DNA from: CAYQLK01 sp964418515
GTDB lineage: Bacteria; Patescibacteriota; Microgenomatia; CAYQLK01
Assembly (NCBI GenBank): GCA_964418515.1
Contig: CAYQLK010000001.1
Coordinates: 29,625 to 93,624, forward strand
Direction: 5' to 3'
Length of the DNA stretch: 64,000 nucleotides
The notes below the pieces were generated by a model. The model made no database searches. It had not been told where the DNA came from and saw only the letters and a program-made list of their open reading frames with translations. Shown here in pieces: positions 27,536 to 37,478 of the stretch. How positions within the stretch are numbered: position 1 is the stretch's first letter; each line of letters starts with the position of its first letter. A program made the position numbers and the translations under genes.

Positions 27536-28628
27536 ATTTATTGCTATTGACGGAAACGAAGCAAACATCTCTCGACCAGTTGGGAGTAATCATTATGCTT
27601 TGCAAATAATTATTAACCTAACTAAATCTTATCCAGAAAAAAAATTTAGAATACTGCTCAAGTCCCAACCGCTTCCACACATGCCGAATGGGGATAATAT
27701 TGAATATGAAGTATTTGGTCCACAAAAGTTGTGGACGCGTTTTGCACTACCATTAAGGATTAAATTCCAAAAACCCAAAATTTCTGTCTTGTTTACTCCT
27801 GGGCATTACACGCCAAACATCAAGGGAGTTAAAAAAATAATTGTTATTTTTGATTTGGCATATTTAAAGTTCCCTGAACATTTTGCCAAAAAAGATCTTA
27901 TCCAGTTAAAAAAATGGACTAATATTTCACTGAAAGCTTGCGATGGGATAATTACTATCTCCAACTCAACACGCAACGACATTCAGAAATATTACCCAGA
28001 CTTAAATAAACCAATAAAAGTGATTTATCCAGGGTACAACACCAATATTTTTAAAAAAATTACAAATATAAAATCCAAGGAGTCTGTAATTAAAAAATAC
28101 GCTTTACCGAAAAATTTCACAGTATTTGTAGGAACTGTACAACCGAGGAAGAATATTCAAGGAGTTATTTCAGCGATGAAATTCAATAACGATTTTAATT
28201 TGGTTGTAGTTGGCAAAAAAGGTTGGCTTTTTGATCCGATTTTTGAAAACGCGAAGAATTTTAAAAACAGAATAACATTTACTGATTATGTGCCCGACGA
28301 AGATTTGCCGGTAATTATTTCATTGGCAGACAGCCTAATTCTTCCATCATTTTATGAAGGATTTGGTATCCCTGTGGTTGAGGCTTTAGCATGCGGATGT
28401 CCGGTCATAGTTTCGAAAAATTCGAGCCTTTCTGAAGCGGCAGGTAATGCGGGTTTATTTGTCGACCCCCATAACCCAAAAGATATTGCTGAAAAAATTT
28501 CTATCTTACAAAATGACAAAAAAATTAAAAATAATTTAATTAATAATGCTCATAAACAGATTTTAAAATTTTCATGGCAGGAAAATGCAAAACAAACTTA
28601 CGAGTTTATCTCAAGTATTGTAGACTAA
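27522..28628 (+). CDS. GT4 glycosyltransferase
   Basis: This 368-residue GT-B enzyme has FIAIDGNEANISRPVGSNH, typical of a mannosyltransferase subgroup, then FTPGHYTPN, IFDLAYLKFPEHF and TVFVGTVQPRKN at the start of the donor domain. The motif EGFGIPVVEALACGCPV holds the E-x7-E pair, followed by SSLSEAAG. The likely role is addition of a hexose to the same lipid-linked unit as its neighbours. The N-terminal HYALQIIINL helix fits an acceptor-side membrane contact. Confidence 0.82.
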   Translation: MTKSKFIAIDGNEANISRPVGSNHYALQIIINLTKSYPEKKFRILLKSQPLPHMPNGDNIEYEVFGPQKLWTRFALPLRIKFQKPKISVLFTPGHYTPNIKGVKKIIVIFDLAYLKFPEHFAKKDLIQLKKWTNISLKACDGIITISNSTRNDIQKYYPDLNKPIKVIYPGYNTNIFKKITNIKSKESVIKKYALPKNFTVFVGTVQPRKNIQGVISAMKFNNDFNLVVVGKKGWLFDPIFENAKNFKNRITFTDYVPDEDLPVIISLADSLILPSFYEGFGIPVVEALACGCPVIVSKNSSLSEAAGNAGLFVDPHNPKDIAEKISILQNDKKIKNNLINNAHKQILKFSWQENAKQTYEFISSIVD

Positions 28629-28632
28629 ATAT

Positions 28633-29235
28633 ATGATTGGAATAACTGACAAAAACGGACAATCTCTAAGTAGTTCAGAAATAATTACTAAAATTATAAT
28701 CAGGATAAATAGTTATTTGTTAGATTTTTGGTTAATGATTCTCAATTTTATTAGTGTAGTTCCATCACATAGCATTAGAAATCTATTCTATAGAGCCTCA
28801 GGAATAAAAATTGGCCCAAAGTCCTACATTCATTATGGAGCCAGGTTCTATATGCCTATGAATATTAAAATTGGAGACGGAACAATTATTGGTGATCATG
28901 CCTTTATTGACGGAAGAGCACCAGTAAAAATTGGAAACAATGTAGATATTGCTTCAGAGGTTAGAATCTATAATTCCGAACACGATATAGAGAGCAATGA
29001 TTTTATAGCAACAAATGCACCAGTAAACATTGAAGATTATGTTTTTATTGGTCCAAGAGTAACAATATTGCCGGGAGTAACTATCGGCAAAGGTGCAGTT
29101 ATTGCTGCTGGGTCAGTGGTAGTTAAGGATGTTGACGCATCAACCTTGGTTGGTGGTGTGCCAGCAAAATACATAAAAGATAGAAACTTGAAAGAATACA
29201 AATACAGATTGGGAAGACCAAAATTATTTCAGTAA
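28633..29235 (+). CDS. Hexapeptide-repeat sugar O-acetyltransferase (WcaF-like)
   Basis: This 200-residue protein has left-handed beta-helix repeats from about residue 55 to 185 (for example IGDGTIIGDHAF, IGNNVDIAS and IGPRVTILPGVTIGKGAVIAAG). The putative catalytic His is in YNSEHDIE, and the C-terminal cap VGGVPAKYIKDR is the common end of the family. It would O-acetylate a sugar of the glycan with acetyl-CoA in the cytoplasm. The N-terminal 50 residues include a hydrophobic helix (WLMILNFISVVPSHS), as in WcaF. It is the only acyltransferase seen in this locus. Confidence 0.85.
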   Translation: MIGITDKNGQSLSSSEIITKIIIRINSYLLDFWLMILNFISVVPSHSIRNLFYRASGIKIGPKSYIHYGARFYMPMNIKIGDGTIIGDHAFIDGRAPVKIGNNVDIASEVRIYNSEHDIESNDFIATNAPVNIEDYVFIGPRVTILPGVTIGKGAVIAAGSVVVKDVDASTLVGGVPAKYIKDRNLKEYKYRLGRPKLFQ

Positions 29236-29238
29236 ACA

Positions 29239-30144
29239 ATGATTGATTTCAGTTACATTATTGTAAATTTTCGCACGCCAAAACTAACACTCGAAGCAGT
29301 TCGGTCAATAATTTCTCATGAGAAAAAAACAAAATACGAAATTATTGTTGTAGACAACAACTCTGATGACGGTAGTCTGGCATATCTTTCAAAAAATCTT
29401 CCCAAAAGTGTCAAATTTATTGTTGCTCCTGAGAATCTAGGATTTGGCCGAGCAAACAACCTTGGATTAGAAAAAGCTAAAGGGAGATTTTTTGTGATTT
29501 TTAACTCGGATGCTTACGAAGTCGAAGAAATTCTTCCAAAAATCAAAAAAACTTTTGATTCGAACAAAAAGATTTCAATTTTAGGAACAAAGATTCTTTA
29601 TCCTAATTACGAACTTCAACAATCGCACGGTAGTCTTCCGAGCGTATTGTCAATTTTCTTTTGGATGTTTTTTGTTGACGATATTCCATTATTAAACAAA
29701 ATTATTCCTACACTTCACAAAAAATCCCACTCCTATTATAAAAAAACTAAAAAAACTGGATGGGTAACTGGCGCAATGATGGTTTTTAAGCGAAATGTTT
29801 TCAGACAGCTTGGCGGATTTAATCCTAAAATATTTTTATATTCAGAAGATATTGATATTTGTCTTAGAGCCAAAAAAAAGGGTCTTAAAACATATTTTTC
29901 TCCTGATACACGAGTTATTCACATTGGACAACAAAGTTCAAAAGGATTACCAGGCAATGCTTTAGTTGGCGAAGTAAAAGGGTTGTTATTTGTTTCAAAA
30001 GCAAACTTTAATCCCGTAAAATATTTGCTAATTAAATTAATATTGACCATAGGCTCATTGCTAAGACTTATTATCTTTGGGATAATCCTTAGAAGCACAC
30101 AAAGAAAACAGATATACAAACAAGTAATTAAAACCATTTGGTAA
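29239..30144 (+). CDS. GT2 glycosyltransferase (rhamnosyltransferase-like)
   Basis: This 301-residue GT-A enzyme has FSYIIVNFRTPKLT, VVDNNSDDGS, NLGFGRANNLGLEKA and the metal-binding VIFNSDAY, then GWVTGAMMVFKRNVF and the catalytic-side LYSEDIDICLRAKKKGL. It is closely similar in layout to WcaE/GT2 rhamnosyltransferases. A C-terminal hydrophobic helix (about residues 265-285) could anchor it. It lies just before the polymerase/ligase-like gene, which fits a role in building the repeat unit. Confidence 0.82.
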   Translation: MIDFSYIIVNFRTPKLTLEAVRSIISHEKKTKYEIIVVDNNSDDGSLAYLSKNLPKSVKFIVAPENLGFGRANNLGLEKAKGRFFVIFNSDAYEVEEILPKIKKTFDSNKKISILGTKILYPNYELQQSHGSLPSVLSIFFWMFFVDDIPLLNKIIPTLHKKSHSYYKKTKKTGWVTGAMMVFKRNVFRQLGGFNPKIFLYSEDIDICLRAKKKGLKTYFSPDTRVIHIGQQSSKGLPGNALVGEVKGLLFVSKANFNPVKYLLIKLILTIGSLLRLIIFGIILRSTQRKQIYKQVIKTIW

Positions 30145-30149
30145 AATCC

Positions 30150-31727
30150 GTGAAAGCACTACTAAATTTTGTCGACAATCACCTTTTAGAATTTATAGCT
30201 ATTTTCCTAATAGTTTTTATTCCTGTTTACCCAAAATTTCCTTTATTTGATATTCTTCCAGGTTACATTGTTCGAGCTCGTTTAGAAGATATTTTGATAT
30301 TTCTGGCATTTATAACTTTTGGTATTTATTTAATCCGCAGAAAGGTCAGCTTAAAAAACAATCCACTTACATGGCCAATAATAATTTATGCGGTTGTTGG
30401 CTTGTTATCCTGTCTGTCAGCAATATTTATTACTCAGTCAGTTCCAGCTGAGGCCAATCATATTGGCAAAATGTTCTTGCACTACTTTAGACGGTTAGAG
30501 TATTTTTCAATGTTTTTTATTGTTTTTGCGTCAATCAAATCTTTAGAACAAGTTAAAAAATATATTTACATAGCATTTATTGTTTTACTCATTATTTCTG
30601 TTTACGGTTTTGCACAAAAATATATGTATTTCCCCGCCTTTTCTACAATGAATAGAGAGTTTTCGAAAGGTTGGGCACTTTATTTGACCGAACATGCAAG
30701 AGTACTTTCAACATTTGGAGGCCATTATGACTTGGCTGCCTATTTAATGATGTCATTAACGCTACTATTAAGCTTTATTTTAACGATTAAGAAAAAGCTT
30801 ATTCAGCTCGGATTAATAGTGTTGTATATATTTAGTTTCTGGATTTTAATTCTTACCGCTTCGAGAATTTCGTTTCTAGCGTACTTGGGCGCAATTTCCT
30901 TAGCAGTCGCGGGGGTTTATTATTGGGACAGAAAGAAAATCAAGGCTGTGGTTAGCTTTGTCGTTGTCATGATGTTTTCGCTAGTAATTATGTTGTCGTT
31001 TGGTGATTTGTCTTCAAGATTTAGCGGATTAATAAAAAATGACCAACTCACAGCTTTAATTGAAAAAGCCCAAAATCCGTTTGCAAAAAAACCAACTGAA
31101 AAAGCCGCGTTTTTGGAAAACAATCCAGATAGTCCGTTAGCTGCATCAGATCAACAACCAGTTTCAACAAAACCGAGTGATGTTACTAGCGACCAGCCAA
31201 TTTACGTCATTGCTACCAATGCTGCTGGAGAATCAACCTTGACGGCTGTACCGAGGCAATATTCTGATAATGCCCTTAAATATGATCTATCTACAGCAAT
31301 TAGACTAGATAAGTTATGGCCGCAAGCAATCAGCGGTTTTAAAGCAAACCCAATCTTTGGTTCTGGATACTCGACATTAACCAAATCTTCAAAATACGAA
31401 TTTACTGAGGCAGAATCAACAGATAATGATTATTTGCGATCTTTAGGCGAAACTGGTCTTGCGGGTTTCATTTCATTCTTTGGAATAATCGCCTATGTTA
31501 TATACGCGAGCTTCAGATCAATTAGAAAAATTTCTGACCCAACAATTGCTGGAATAGTAATTGGAATCAGTTGTGCAGTTATTGGCCTGCTAGCTAACGC
31601 AATATATATTGATATTTTTGAAGCATCTAAAGTCGCTTTTACTCTTTGGGGTTTGGTTGCAATTCTTATGGCGGCAATCAAATTTATTGACGCGAAGCCA
31701 TCAAAAACTAGTAGTAAGAAAAAATAA
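30150..31727 (+). CDS. O-antigen ligase/polymerase-like membrane protein (Wzy/WaaL family)
   Basis: This 525-residue polytopic protein has about a dozen hydrophobic helices and one large hydrophilic outer loop between roughly residues 295 and 410. That loop contains KLWPQAISGFKANPIFGSGY, the usual Wzy_C pattern. The family transfers or polymerises lipid-linked glycans on the outer face using an undecaprenyl-diphosphate donor. I chose the GTG at 30150, five bases after the previous stop. An in-frame TTG 12 bases earlier is possible. The part of the loop around residues 305-365 is rich in Pro, Ser and Thr and looks disordered. Ligase and polymerase cannot be told apart from sequence. Confidence 0.8.
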   Translation: MKALLNFVDNHLLEFIAIFLIVFIPVYPKFPLFDILPGYIVRARLEDILIFLAFITFGIYLIRRKVSLKNNPLTWPIIIYAVVGLLSCLSAIFITQSVPAEANHIGKMFLHYFRRLEYFSMFFIVFASIKSLEQVKKYIYIAFIVLLIISVYGFAQKYMYFPAFSTMNREFSKGWALYLTEHARVLSTFGGHYDLAAYLMMSLTLLLSFILTIKKKLIQLGLIVLYIFSFWILILTASRISFLAYLGAISLAVAGVYYWDRKKIKAVVSFVVVMMFSLVIMLSFGDLSSRFSGLIKNDQLTALIEKAQNPFAKKPTEKAAFLENNPDSPLAASDQQPVSTKPSDVTSDQPIYVIATNAAGESTLTAVPRQYSDNALKYDLSTAIRLDKLWPQAISGFKANPIFGSGYSTLTKSSKYEFTEAESTDNDYLRSLGETGLAGFISFFGIIAYVIYASFRSIRKISDPTIAGIVIGISCAVIGLLANAIYIDIFEASKVAFTLWGLVAILMAAIKFIDAKPSKTSSKKK

Positions 31728-31743
31728 TTAATTTATTGACAAT

Positions 31744-33171
31744 ATGAAGATATATAAAAAGATATTTCTATCTTTAATATTGCTTGGGGTTATTTTTTTT
31801 ATAACATTACTGCCAAGGCTCTACAAAATCGATAATTCAATTACAGACTGGCACTCCTTTAGACAAGCAGATACTGCGATGGTGGCTAGGAATTTTGCCG
31901 ATGAAGGATTTAATATTTTGCATCCCAAAACCGATAATATTCTTGCTATTTCTGATAGCAAAAAACCAAACCCACAAGGTTTAACCTTCTTGGAGTTTCC
32001 AATCTACACATTAATTGTTGGTTTAGTCTGGGATATTTTTGGTGTTAATGAATCAAGTGCAAGACTCGTTTCTGCAATATTTGCCTCATTTTCTACCGTT
32101 TTCCTATTTTTATTAGTCAGAAAGTTTTCCAATTCCCGAGTAGCAATTATAGCCGCCCTAGTATTTGCGCTTACGCCATACAGTATTTATTACGGAAGAG
32201 TAATAATGCCAAATTCGACAATGATTTGCCTAGGCTTGGCCTCATTATGGTTATTTAGTAGATATTATTTTAATAATTCTAAAGTTTCTTTTTTTATGTC
32301 TAGCGTATTATTTGCATTAGCCAGCCTTAGTTACCCTTATGTTGTTTTCTGGCTGATTCCAATAATCTACCTCGCCTTAATAAAGGATGGTTTGTTTTAC
32401 TATTCCTTAAAATATTACGGGTTTTTGTTAATTGCTTTTATTCCTTTGGTCCTATGGCGGGCATGGGGAGCAAATTATCCCGAGGCACAAATTGGTTCAA
32501 ATTGGTATTTAAATTATGGAGATATTCGATTCTCGGGAGCATTTTTTAGATGGTTAATTTTTGAAAGACTAGCTAAATTAATTTTAGGTACAGGTGGATT
32601 TGTTTTAATGTTTTTTGGGCTGGTAGCCAAAAGGGAGAATAAAGAGAATTATTTTTATTTTGTTTGGTTATTTTCAATGATTTTGTATTTTGTAATCTTT
32701 GCTTCTTCTAACGTCCGTCACGATTACTATCAATATATTTATATGCCAGTTTTAGCAGTATTTGTTGCACTTGGTATTGATCATCTTCTGAAAGCCGGTC
32801 AATCCATTATCGAAAAATCAATTAGTGTTTCTATAGCAATTTTTCTCGTCATTATTTCAATAGCTTTTGGGTGTTATGAGGTGAAGGGATACTATTTAAC
32901 AAATAATGATATTGTCGAGGCGGGTAAAAAGGCTGATGAGCTGTTAAGCGCCAATGACAAAGTTATTGCACCTCTAGCTGGTGACTTGTCGTTACTGTAT
33001 TATGTTAACCGGCCAGGATGGGCAGAATTTTATGAAGAAATGCCTGTTTTTAAAGCTCAAGGGGCAACAGCTATTGTTTCACTAAAATTCGATGAAGGTA
33101 TTGAAAAGCTTGCCAAAGAAAACAAGGTTTTATATCGTACAAATAAATATATAATTATTTCCTTAAAATAA
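31744..33171 (+). CDS. GT39-like membrane glycosyltransferase (GT-C fold)
   Basis: This 475-residue protein has the first outer loop TDWHSFRQADTAMVARNF, a variant of the GT39 acidic pattern, followed by GLTFLEFPIYTLIVG, which matches the PMT_2 group. The C-terminal domain (about 80 residues) is small and soluble. The family uses polyprenyl-phosphate sugars outside the membrane. It is less similar to the other GT39-like genes here than they are to each other, so it probably has a different donor or acceptor. Confidence 0.75.
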   Translation: MKIYKKIFLSLILLGVIFFITLLPRLYKIDNSITDWHSFRQADTAMVARNFADEGFNILHPKTDNILAISDSKKPNPQGLTFLEFPIYTLIVGLVWDIFGVNESSARLVSAIFASFSTVFLFLLVRKFSNSRVAIIAALVFALTPYSIYYGRVIMPNSTMICLGLASLWLFSRYYFNNSKVSFFMSSVLFALASLSYPYVVFWLIPIIYLALIKDGLFYYSLKYYGFLLIAFIPLVLWRAWGANYPEAQIGSNWYLNYGDIRFSGAFFRWLIFERLAKLILGTGGFVLMFFGLVAKRENKENYFYFVWLFSMILYFVIFASSNVRHDYYQYIYMPVLAVFVALGIDHLLKAGQSIIEKSISVSIAIFLVIISIAFGCYEVKGYYLTNNDIVEAGKKADELLSANDKVIAPLAGDLSLLYYVNRPGWAEFYEEMPVFKAQGATAIVSLKFDEGIEKLAKENKVLYRTNKYIIISLK

Positions 33172-34410
33172 ATGAAAGTACTACTGATATCACCATATAT
33201 TCCTTATCCGCCAATCACTGGAGGAAAAGTTAGAGTTTATAACTTTCTAAAAAAACTAAGCAAAAAACACGAAATAGTCTTAATCTGTCTGTTAAAAAAC
33301 ACTGACGAATTTAAGGACGTTAAAATTTTGGAAAAACAAGGATTTAAGATTTATCCAGTTTTGAGGAGAAAAGCATGGTCTGCCCAAAATCTAGTAAGGA
33401 CTTTACTGACAAAATATTCATTCCTTACTGTAGTAAATAACTTTTCTTCCGAAACGGAAAATTTAATTCTTGAAGTTATCAAAAAAGAAAAACCAGATCT
33501 TATTCATCTTGAAACTTTTTATATGGCACAAAGTTTACTGGCTGTTAGAGATAAGATAAAAATTCCAATTTTACTCGCCAAAGTTGACGTAGAGGCTCAA
33601 GTTTATTTTAGAAATGCACAACAGAAAAAAAATCCATTACTCAAACTGGTTGGATACATTGATGCCAGAAAAATGCTTAATTATGAAGTCCAAGTTTGCC
33701 AATATTTTGACAAGGTTACATTTGCAAGTGAAATAGACAGAATACTATTAACTTCCTATCTTAAAAAAAGAAAAATTAGTGTTGCCACTGATTTAATTCC
33801 TAACGGGGTAGATACTAAACATTATGTTCCAACAAAAACCAAAAAATATTCCAAACCAACTGTTGTGTTCTTGGGTAATTTTCGATATTTTGCAAATACT
33901 GATGCGGCGTTTTTCTTTGTGAAAAATATTTGGCCACTAATTACGAGTCAAATTGATGCTCATCTATATATTGTTGGACCATTACTTCCAAAAGGTATAC
34001 AAAGAATGTTAAGTAATGACGTAGCAAAATTAAACTCAGAAAACATCACCGTAACTGGGTTTGTCGAAGAAGACATCAAAAAAGAAATATTAACCAAATC
34101 ATGGCTTTCAGTTGCTCCAATTAGGATTGGTTCAGGGACAAAATTAAAGATCTTAGAGTCTATGGCAATCGGTACACCAGTTGTAGCTACTCCTGTTGGT
34201 ATAGAAGGGATTGAAGCGATAAATAATAACAGTGTTCTTGTTGGTGAGTCACCTCAGCAGGTGGCCAATATGGTAGTGAAACTGCTAAAAAACAAACCAC
34301 TTAGAGAAAAAGTTTCAAAAAACGCCCGCAAGCTGGTAGAGAATGTTTATGAGTGGGAAGTAATCGGCAACAAGCTTGATGGAATATATAGAGACTTAAC
34401 TAAAAAATAA
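33172..34410 (+). CDS. GT4 glycosyltransferase (exopolysaccharide type)
   Basis: This 412-residue GT-B enzyme begins VLLISPYIPYPPITGGKVR, the acceptor-side loop found in exopolysaccharide transferases of the type seen near exosortase loci. The donor domain opens at VVFLGNFRYFANTDA, and the signature region is RIGSGTKLKILESMAIGTPV, in which the first Glu of E-x7-E is replaced by the GSGTKLK form typical of this subgroup. It works in the cytoplasm on a lipid-linked acceptor. It follows the previous stop with no spacer. Confidence 0.82.
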   Translation: MKVLLISPYIPYPPITGGKVRVYNFLKKLSKKHEIVLICLLKNTDEFKDVKILEKQGFKIYPVLRRKAWSAQNLVRTLLTKYSFLTVVNNFSSETENLILEVIKKEKPDLIHLETFYMAQSLLAVRDKIKIPILLAKVDVEAQVYFRNAQQKKNPLLKLVGYIDARKMLNYEVQVCQYFDKVTFASEIDRILLTSYLKKRKISVATDLIPNGVDTKHYVPTKTKKYSKPTVVFLGNFRYFANTDAAFFFVKNIWPLITSQIDAHLYIVGPLLPKGIQRMLSNDVAKLNSENITVTGFVEEDIKKEILTKSWLSVAPIRIGSGTKLKILESMAIGTPVVATPVGIEGIEAINNNSVLVGESPQQVANMVVKLLKNKPLREKVSKNARKLVENVYEWEVIGNKLDGIYRDLTKK

Positions 34411-34412
34411 TT

Positions 34413-35324
34413 ATGGTTAAACCTACAGTCGATATAGTCATTGTTAATTACAACGCCGGTATTTATCTTAAAAACTGCATTTTTAGTCTAAAGGCATGCC
34501 TAAAATCAAATTTTAAACTAAATTGTATTGTTATCGACAACGCCTCGAGTGATGACAGTATTTCACAAATTAAACATCTTAAGCTACCTTGGCTCACTAT
34601 CATTAATCATCCAGAAAATGTCGGGTTCGCCGCAGGATGTAATATTGGAATCAAAAAATCCAAAGGAAGTTATGTATTACTTCTTAACCCTGATACCAAA
34701 GTTTCAAAAGACACAATTGTTAAAATGGTCGACTTTCTTAGCATTCACCCAAAAGCTGGGATTGTAACTCCGAAACTAGTTTTATCAAATGGTCAGATTG
34801 ATCCAGCCTCTCACCGAGGATTTCCGACACCTTGGGCATCATTTAGTTATTTTATTGGTCTTGAAAAGTTTTTTCCTTCTAATCCAAAATTTAGTCAATA
34901 TCATATGAGGTACAAATCAATGGATAAGGTTCACGAAATAGATTCTCCATCAGGGGCGTTTATGCTAATTAAAAAAGAGGTAATCAATAAAATCGGGTTA
35001 TTAGATGAAGATTTTTTCATGTACGCCGAAGACATTGACTTTAGCTACAGGGCAAAAAAAGCAGGCTTTCAGATTTTTTATAATCCATCTTCAATTGTTT
35101 TGCACACAAAAGGCATTTCCTCTGGTATTAAAAAACATTCAGAAAAAAAATCTAAAGCAAGCGTCGAAACCAGACTTCGGACCTCTAAACATTTTTATGA
35201 AACAATGAAAATTTTCTATCAAAAACATTACAGTCACAAATATCCCAAATTACTTGAAATATTAATTTTTCTTTTTATTGATATTAAAAAAAATATTAAA
35301 ATATTTCAGTTGAAGTATTTATAA
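34413..35324 (+). CDS. GT2 glycosyltransferase (rhamnosyltransferase-like)
   Basis: This 303-residue GT-A enzyme has VDIVIVNYNAGIYL, VIDNASSDDS, NVGFAAGCNIGIKKS, the metal-binding LLNPDTKV, PSGAFMLIKKEV and the catalytic-side YAEDIDFSYRAKKAGF. It is a textbook member of the WcaE/rhamnosyltransferase group acting in the cytoplasm on a lipid-linked chain. It is one of four such enzymes in the locus (with those at 13.0, 18.0 and 29.2 kb), suggesting repeated or branched deoxyhexose residues. Confidence 0.84.
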   Translation: MVKPTVDIVIVNYNAGIYLKNCIFSLKACLKSNFKLNCIVIDNASSDDSISQIKHLKLPWLTIINHPENVGFAAGCNIGIKKSKGSYVLLLNPDTKVSKDTIVKMVDFLSIHPKAGIVTPKLVLSNGQIDPASHRGFPTPWASFSYFIGLEKFFPSNPKFSQYHMRYKSMDKVHEIDSPSGAFMLIKKEVINKIGLLDEDFFMYAEDIDFSYRAKKAGFQIFYNPSSIVLHTKGISSGIKKHSEKKSKASVETRLRTSKHFYETMKIFYQKHYSHKYPKLLEILIFLFIDIKKNIKIFQLKYL

Positions 35325-35326
35325 TA

Positions 35327-36430
35327 ATGCGAGTATTAATTGATGCAAGACTTTTTGGTCCGAAGCACACAGGTATTGGTAGATATAGCCAAAACTTAGT
35401 AAACAACCTAGTCAAACTCGCACCGCAACATCAGTTTATTTTAATTACACATGATTCAGCTCAAACCCAAAGCCAAAAAAATTTATCAGTTATCAAAACA
35501 AAAATAGGCCATTATGGATTTAGTGAACAACTTAAACTAATTCAATTAATTAATTCACAAAAACCAGATTTAGTTCATTTTACCCACTTTAATCATCCAA
35601 TTTTTTATAACAAACCTTTTGTCGTAACTATTCACGATTTAATCAAAAGTGAATTTAAGGATTTTTCGGCCTCAACTAGAACAAGAGTTATATATGAGTT
35701 AAAACACTTTGTTTATCAAAAAGTTATTAATCATGCCATTAATAAGTCGATATCCGTTATCACTCCCTCAAACTATTCAAAGACTCGTATTTTGTCTGCT
35801 TATCCAGCTTGTTCCAGTCAAAAAATAATCGCAATTTACGAAGGTGCTGATCAGTTTGAAAACATTAGAGTAAAAAAAATGTTCGACTACAAAAAATACT
35901 CAATTAAGGACAATTATTGTTTATATATAGGTAATAGCTATCCTTACAAAAATCTTACACTTGCTGTCGAGGCCATCAAAAAAATTCCTGAACTTCAGTT
36001 TGTGATTGTTAGCAAATTCAACAAGAATCTAAACGATATCAAAAACTTAACAAATGGCAGCAAGCAATTTGTTTTTTTAGAGAATCTTGATGATGCAGAA
36101 ATAGCTTCACTTTATCAAGGTTCAATGTTTTTTTTGTTCCCTTCAAAATCTGAGGGTTTTGGTGTTCCAGGGTTAGAAGCTATGGCAATGAAAACCCCTG
36201 TGGTCTGTTCTGATGCTGGTCCGCTTCCAGAAATATATGGGGATGCTGCAATATATTTTAATCCTGAAAGTGTGGATGATTTAGAAGAAAAAATTAGATT
36301 TTTACTCAAAAATTATAAAAAAGAAAAAAATCGTCTAATAGACCTAGGTACTAAACAACTAAAAAAATATTCATGGCGCAAAACCGCCGAACAAACACTT
36401 ATTATTTATGAAAATAGCATTAATATTTGA
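35327..36430 (+). CDS. GT4 glycosyltransferase
   Basis: This 367-residue GT-B enzyme has RVLIDARLFGPKHTGIGRY at the N terminus, HDLIKSEF, and a donor domain from YCLYIGNSYPYKN onward. The motif EGFGVPGLEAMAMKTPV carries the E-x7-E pair, followed by AGPLPEIYG. These are features of the mannosyltransferase group of GT4. It presumably extends the lipid-linked glycan in the cytoplasm. Its last 23 bases overlap the next GT4 gene. Confidence 0.84.
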   Translation: MRVLIDARLFGPKHTGIGRYSQNLVNNLVKLAPQHQFILITHDSAQTQSQKNLSVIKTKIGHYGFSEQLKLIQLINSQKPDLVHFTHFNHPIFYNKPFVVTIHDLIKSEFKDFSASTRTRVIYELKHFVYQKVINHAINKSISVITPSNYSKTRILSAYPACSSQKIIAIYEGADQFENIRVKKMFDYKKYSIKDNYCLYIGNSYPYKNLTLAVEAIKKIPELQFVIVSKFNKNLNDIKNLTNGSKQFVFLENLDDAEIASLYQGSMFFLFPSKSEGFGVPGLEAMAMKTPVVCSDAGPLPEIYGDAAIYFNPESVDDLEEKIRFLLKNYKKEKNRLIDLGTKQLKKYSWRKTAEQTLIIYENSINI

Positions 36431-37478
36431 TCCCGTTACTCAATCAGGAGGGGCAGAAAAATTACTTTGGTGTTTAGCCGATGAGTATCCAGATTCAAAA
36501 ATATACACCGCTATCTATAATCCTGAATTAGTCCCTGAGCGATTTAAAACAAGAATTGTGTGTTCTTGGTTGCAAAAATTTCCCAGAGCTGCACAAAATC
36601 CCAAGCCATATTTGCCATTATTCCCCGTTGCCTATGAATCCTTCGATCTTTCAAATTATGATCGAATAATTTCACTTACAACATTGTTTGCAAAAACAGT
36701 AATTACTAGGCCAGAAACGCTTCATATCGGCTATATCAACTCACCACCCAGATTTTTGTATTCCGAACAAAATTTGAAAAGATATATAAACAATAGTTTT
36801 CTTCAGCATCTAGTTTCGCCAATTTTTAAGTGGTTAAAATTTTACGACTCTTTGGCGACTAAACGCCCAGACATATTGATAGCCAATTCGCAAAATATTC
36901 AACAAAAAATAAAAAATATTTATAATCTTGATAGTCAGGTGGTCTATCCTTTTGCAGACGATCGTTATTTCAAGAAAAGAATTATTGCAAAAATTCCCAA
37001 TCAATATGTCGTCGTTTCTCGCTTAGAAAAATGGAAAAGAATCGATTACGCTATTCAAGCGTTCAATAATCTACCAGATAAAAAATTAATAATTATTGGA
37101 ACAGGCAGTGATATGACTCGGTTAAAAAAAATTGCAGCAGACAATGTTATTTTTACAGGTTGGATCAATGATTCAAAAGTCGTAGATATTGTTTCTAGGT
37201 CTCAAGCAATGATAATGCCTCAAGACGAAGATTTTGGTATCACCTCAGTTGAATCGCAGGCACTTTTTACTCCAGTAATTGCTTTAGACAGTGGAGGCGC
37301 CAAAGAAACAGTTATTCATGGTGAGACCGGAATACTTTACGAAAAACAGACACCCCAGTCATTAATAAATGCTATTAAAGTTTTTGAAAAGAAAGGCTTC
37401 AAAGCTGACAAACTCTATCAAAATGCGCTAAAATACCGCCAGAGTCAATTTATCCAAAATATAGCAAAATATCTATGA
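36408..37478 (+). CDS. GT4 glycosyltransferase (WbaZ/MtfB-like mannosyltransferase)
   Basis: This 356-residue GT-B enzyme opens with FDPVTQSGGAEKLLWCLAD. It contains YINSPPRFLYS and the donor domain YVVVSRLEKWKRIDYAI, and ends with DEDFGITSVESQALFTPV and DSGGAKETV. This combination is typical of the WbaZ/WbdB group of GDP-mannose-dependent transferases that act early on undecaprenyl-diphosphate-linked acceptors. The next gene, manC, could supply the donor. The PGT that would prime the chain is two genes downstream, so this may be one of the first transfers. Confidence 0.82.
   Translation: MKIALIFDPVTQSGGAEKLLWCLADEYPDSKIYTAIYNPELVPERFKTRIVCSWLQKFPRAAQNPKPYLPLFPVAYESFDLSNYDRIISLTTLFAKTVITRPETLHIGYINSPPRFLYSEQNLKRYINNSFLQHLVSPIFKWLKFYDSLATKRPDILIANSQNIQQKIKNIYNLDSQVVYPFADDRYFKKRIIAKIPNQYVVVSRLEKWKRIDYAIQAFNNLPDKKLIIIGTGSDMTRLKKIAADNVIFTGWINDSKVVDIVSRSQAMIMPQDEDFGITSVESQALFTPVIALDSGGAKETVIHGETGILYEKQTPQSLINAIKVFEKKGFKADKLYQNALKYRQSQFIQNIAKYL

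Noticed and set aside
34528..35208. Plus-strand alternate frames such as 34528-34767, 35005-35208, 21860-22114, 42696-42989 and 58955-59218
   Set aside because: They are fully inside GT2, GT39, glyS and ftsZ genes whose protein motifs are clear, so they are shadow frames.
35315..35329. TATAAT directly before the GT4 start at 35327 and TAAAAT before 33172 as leaderless promoters
   Set aside because: Only one or two bases separate the hexamers from the start codons, too close for a -10; they are likely chance in AT-rich junctions.
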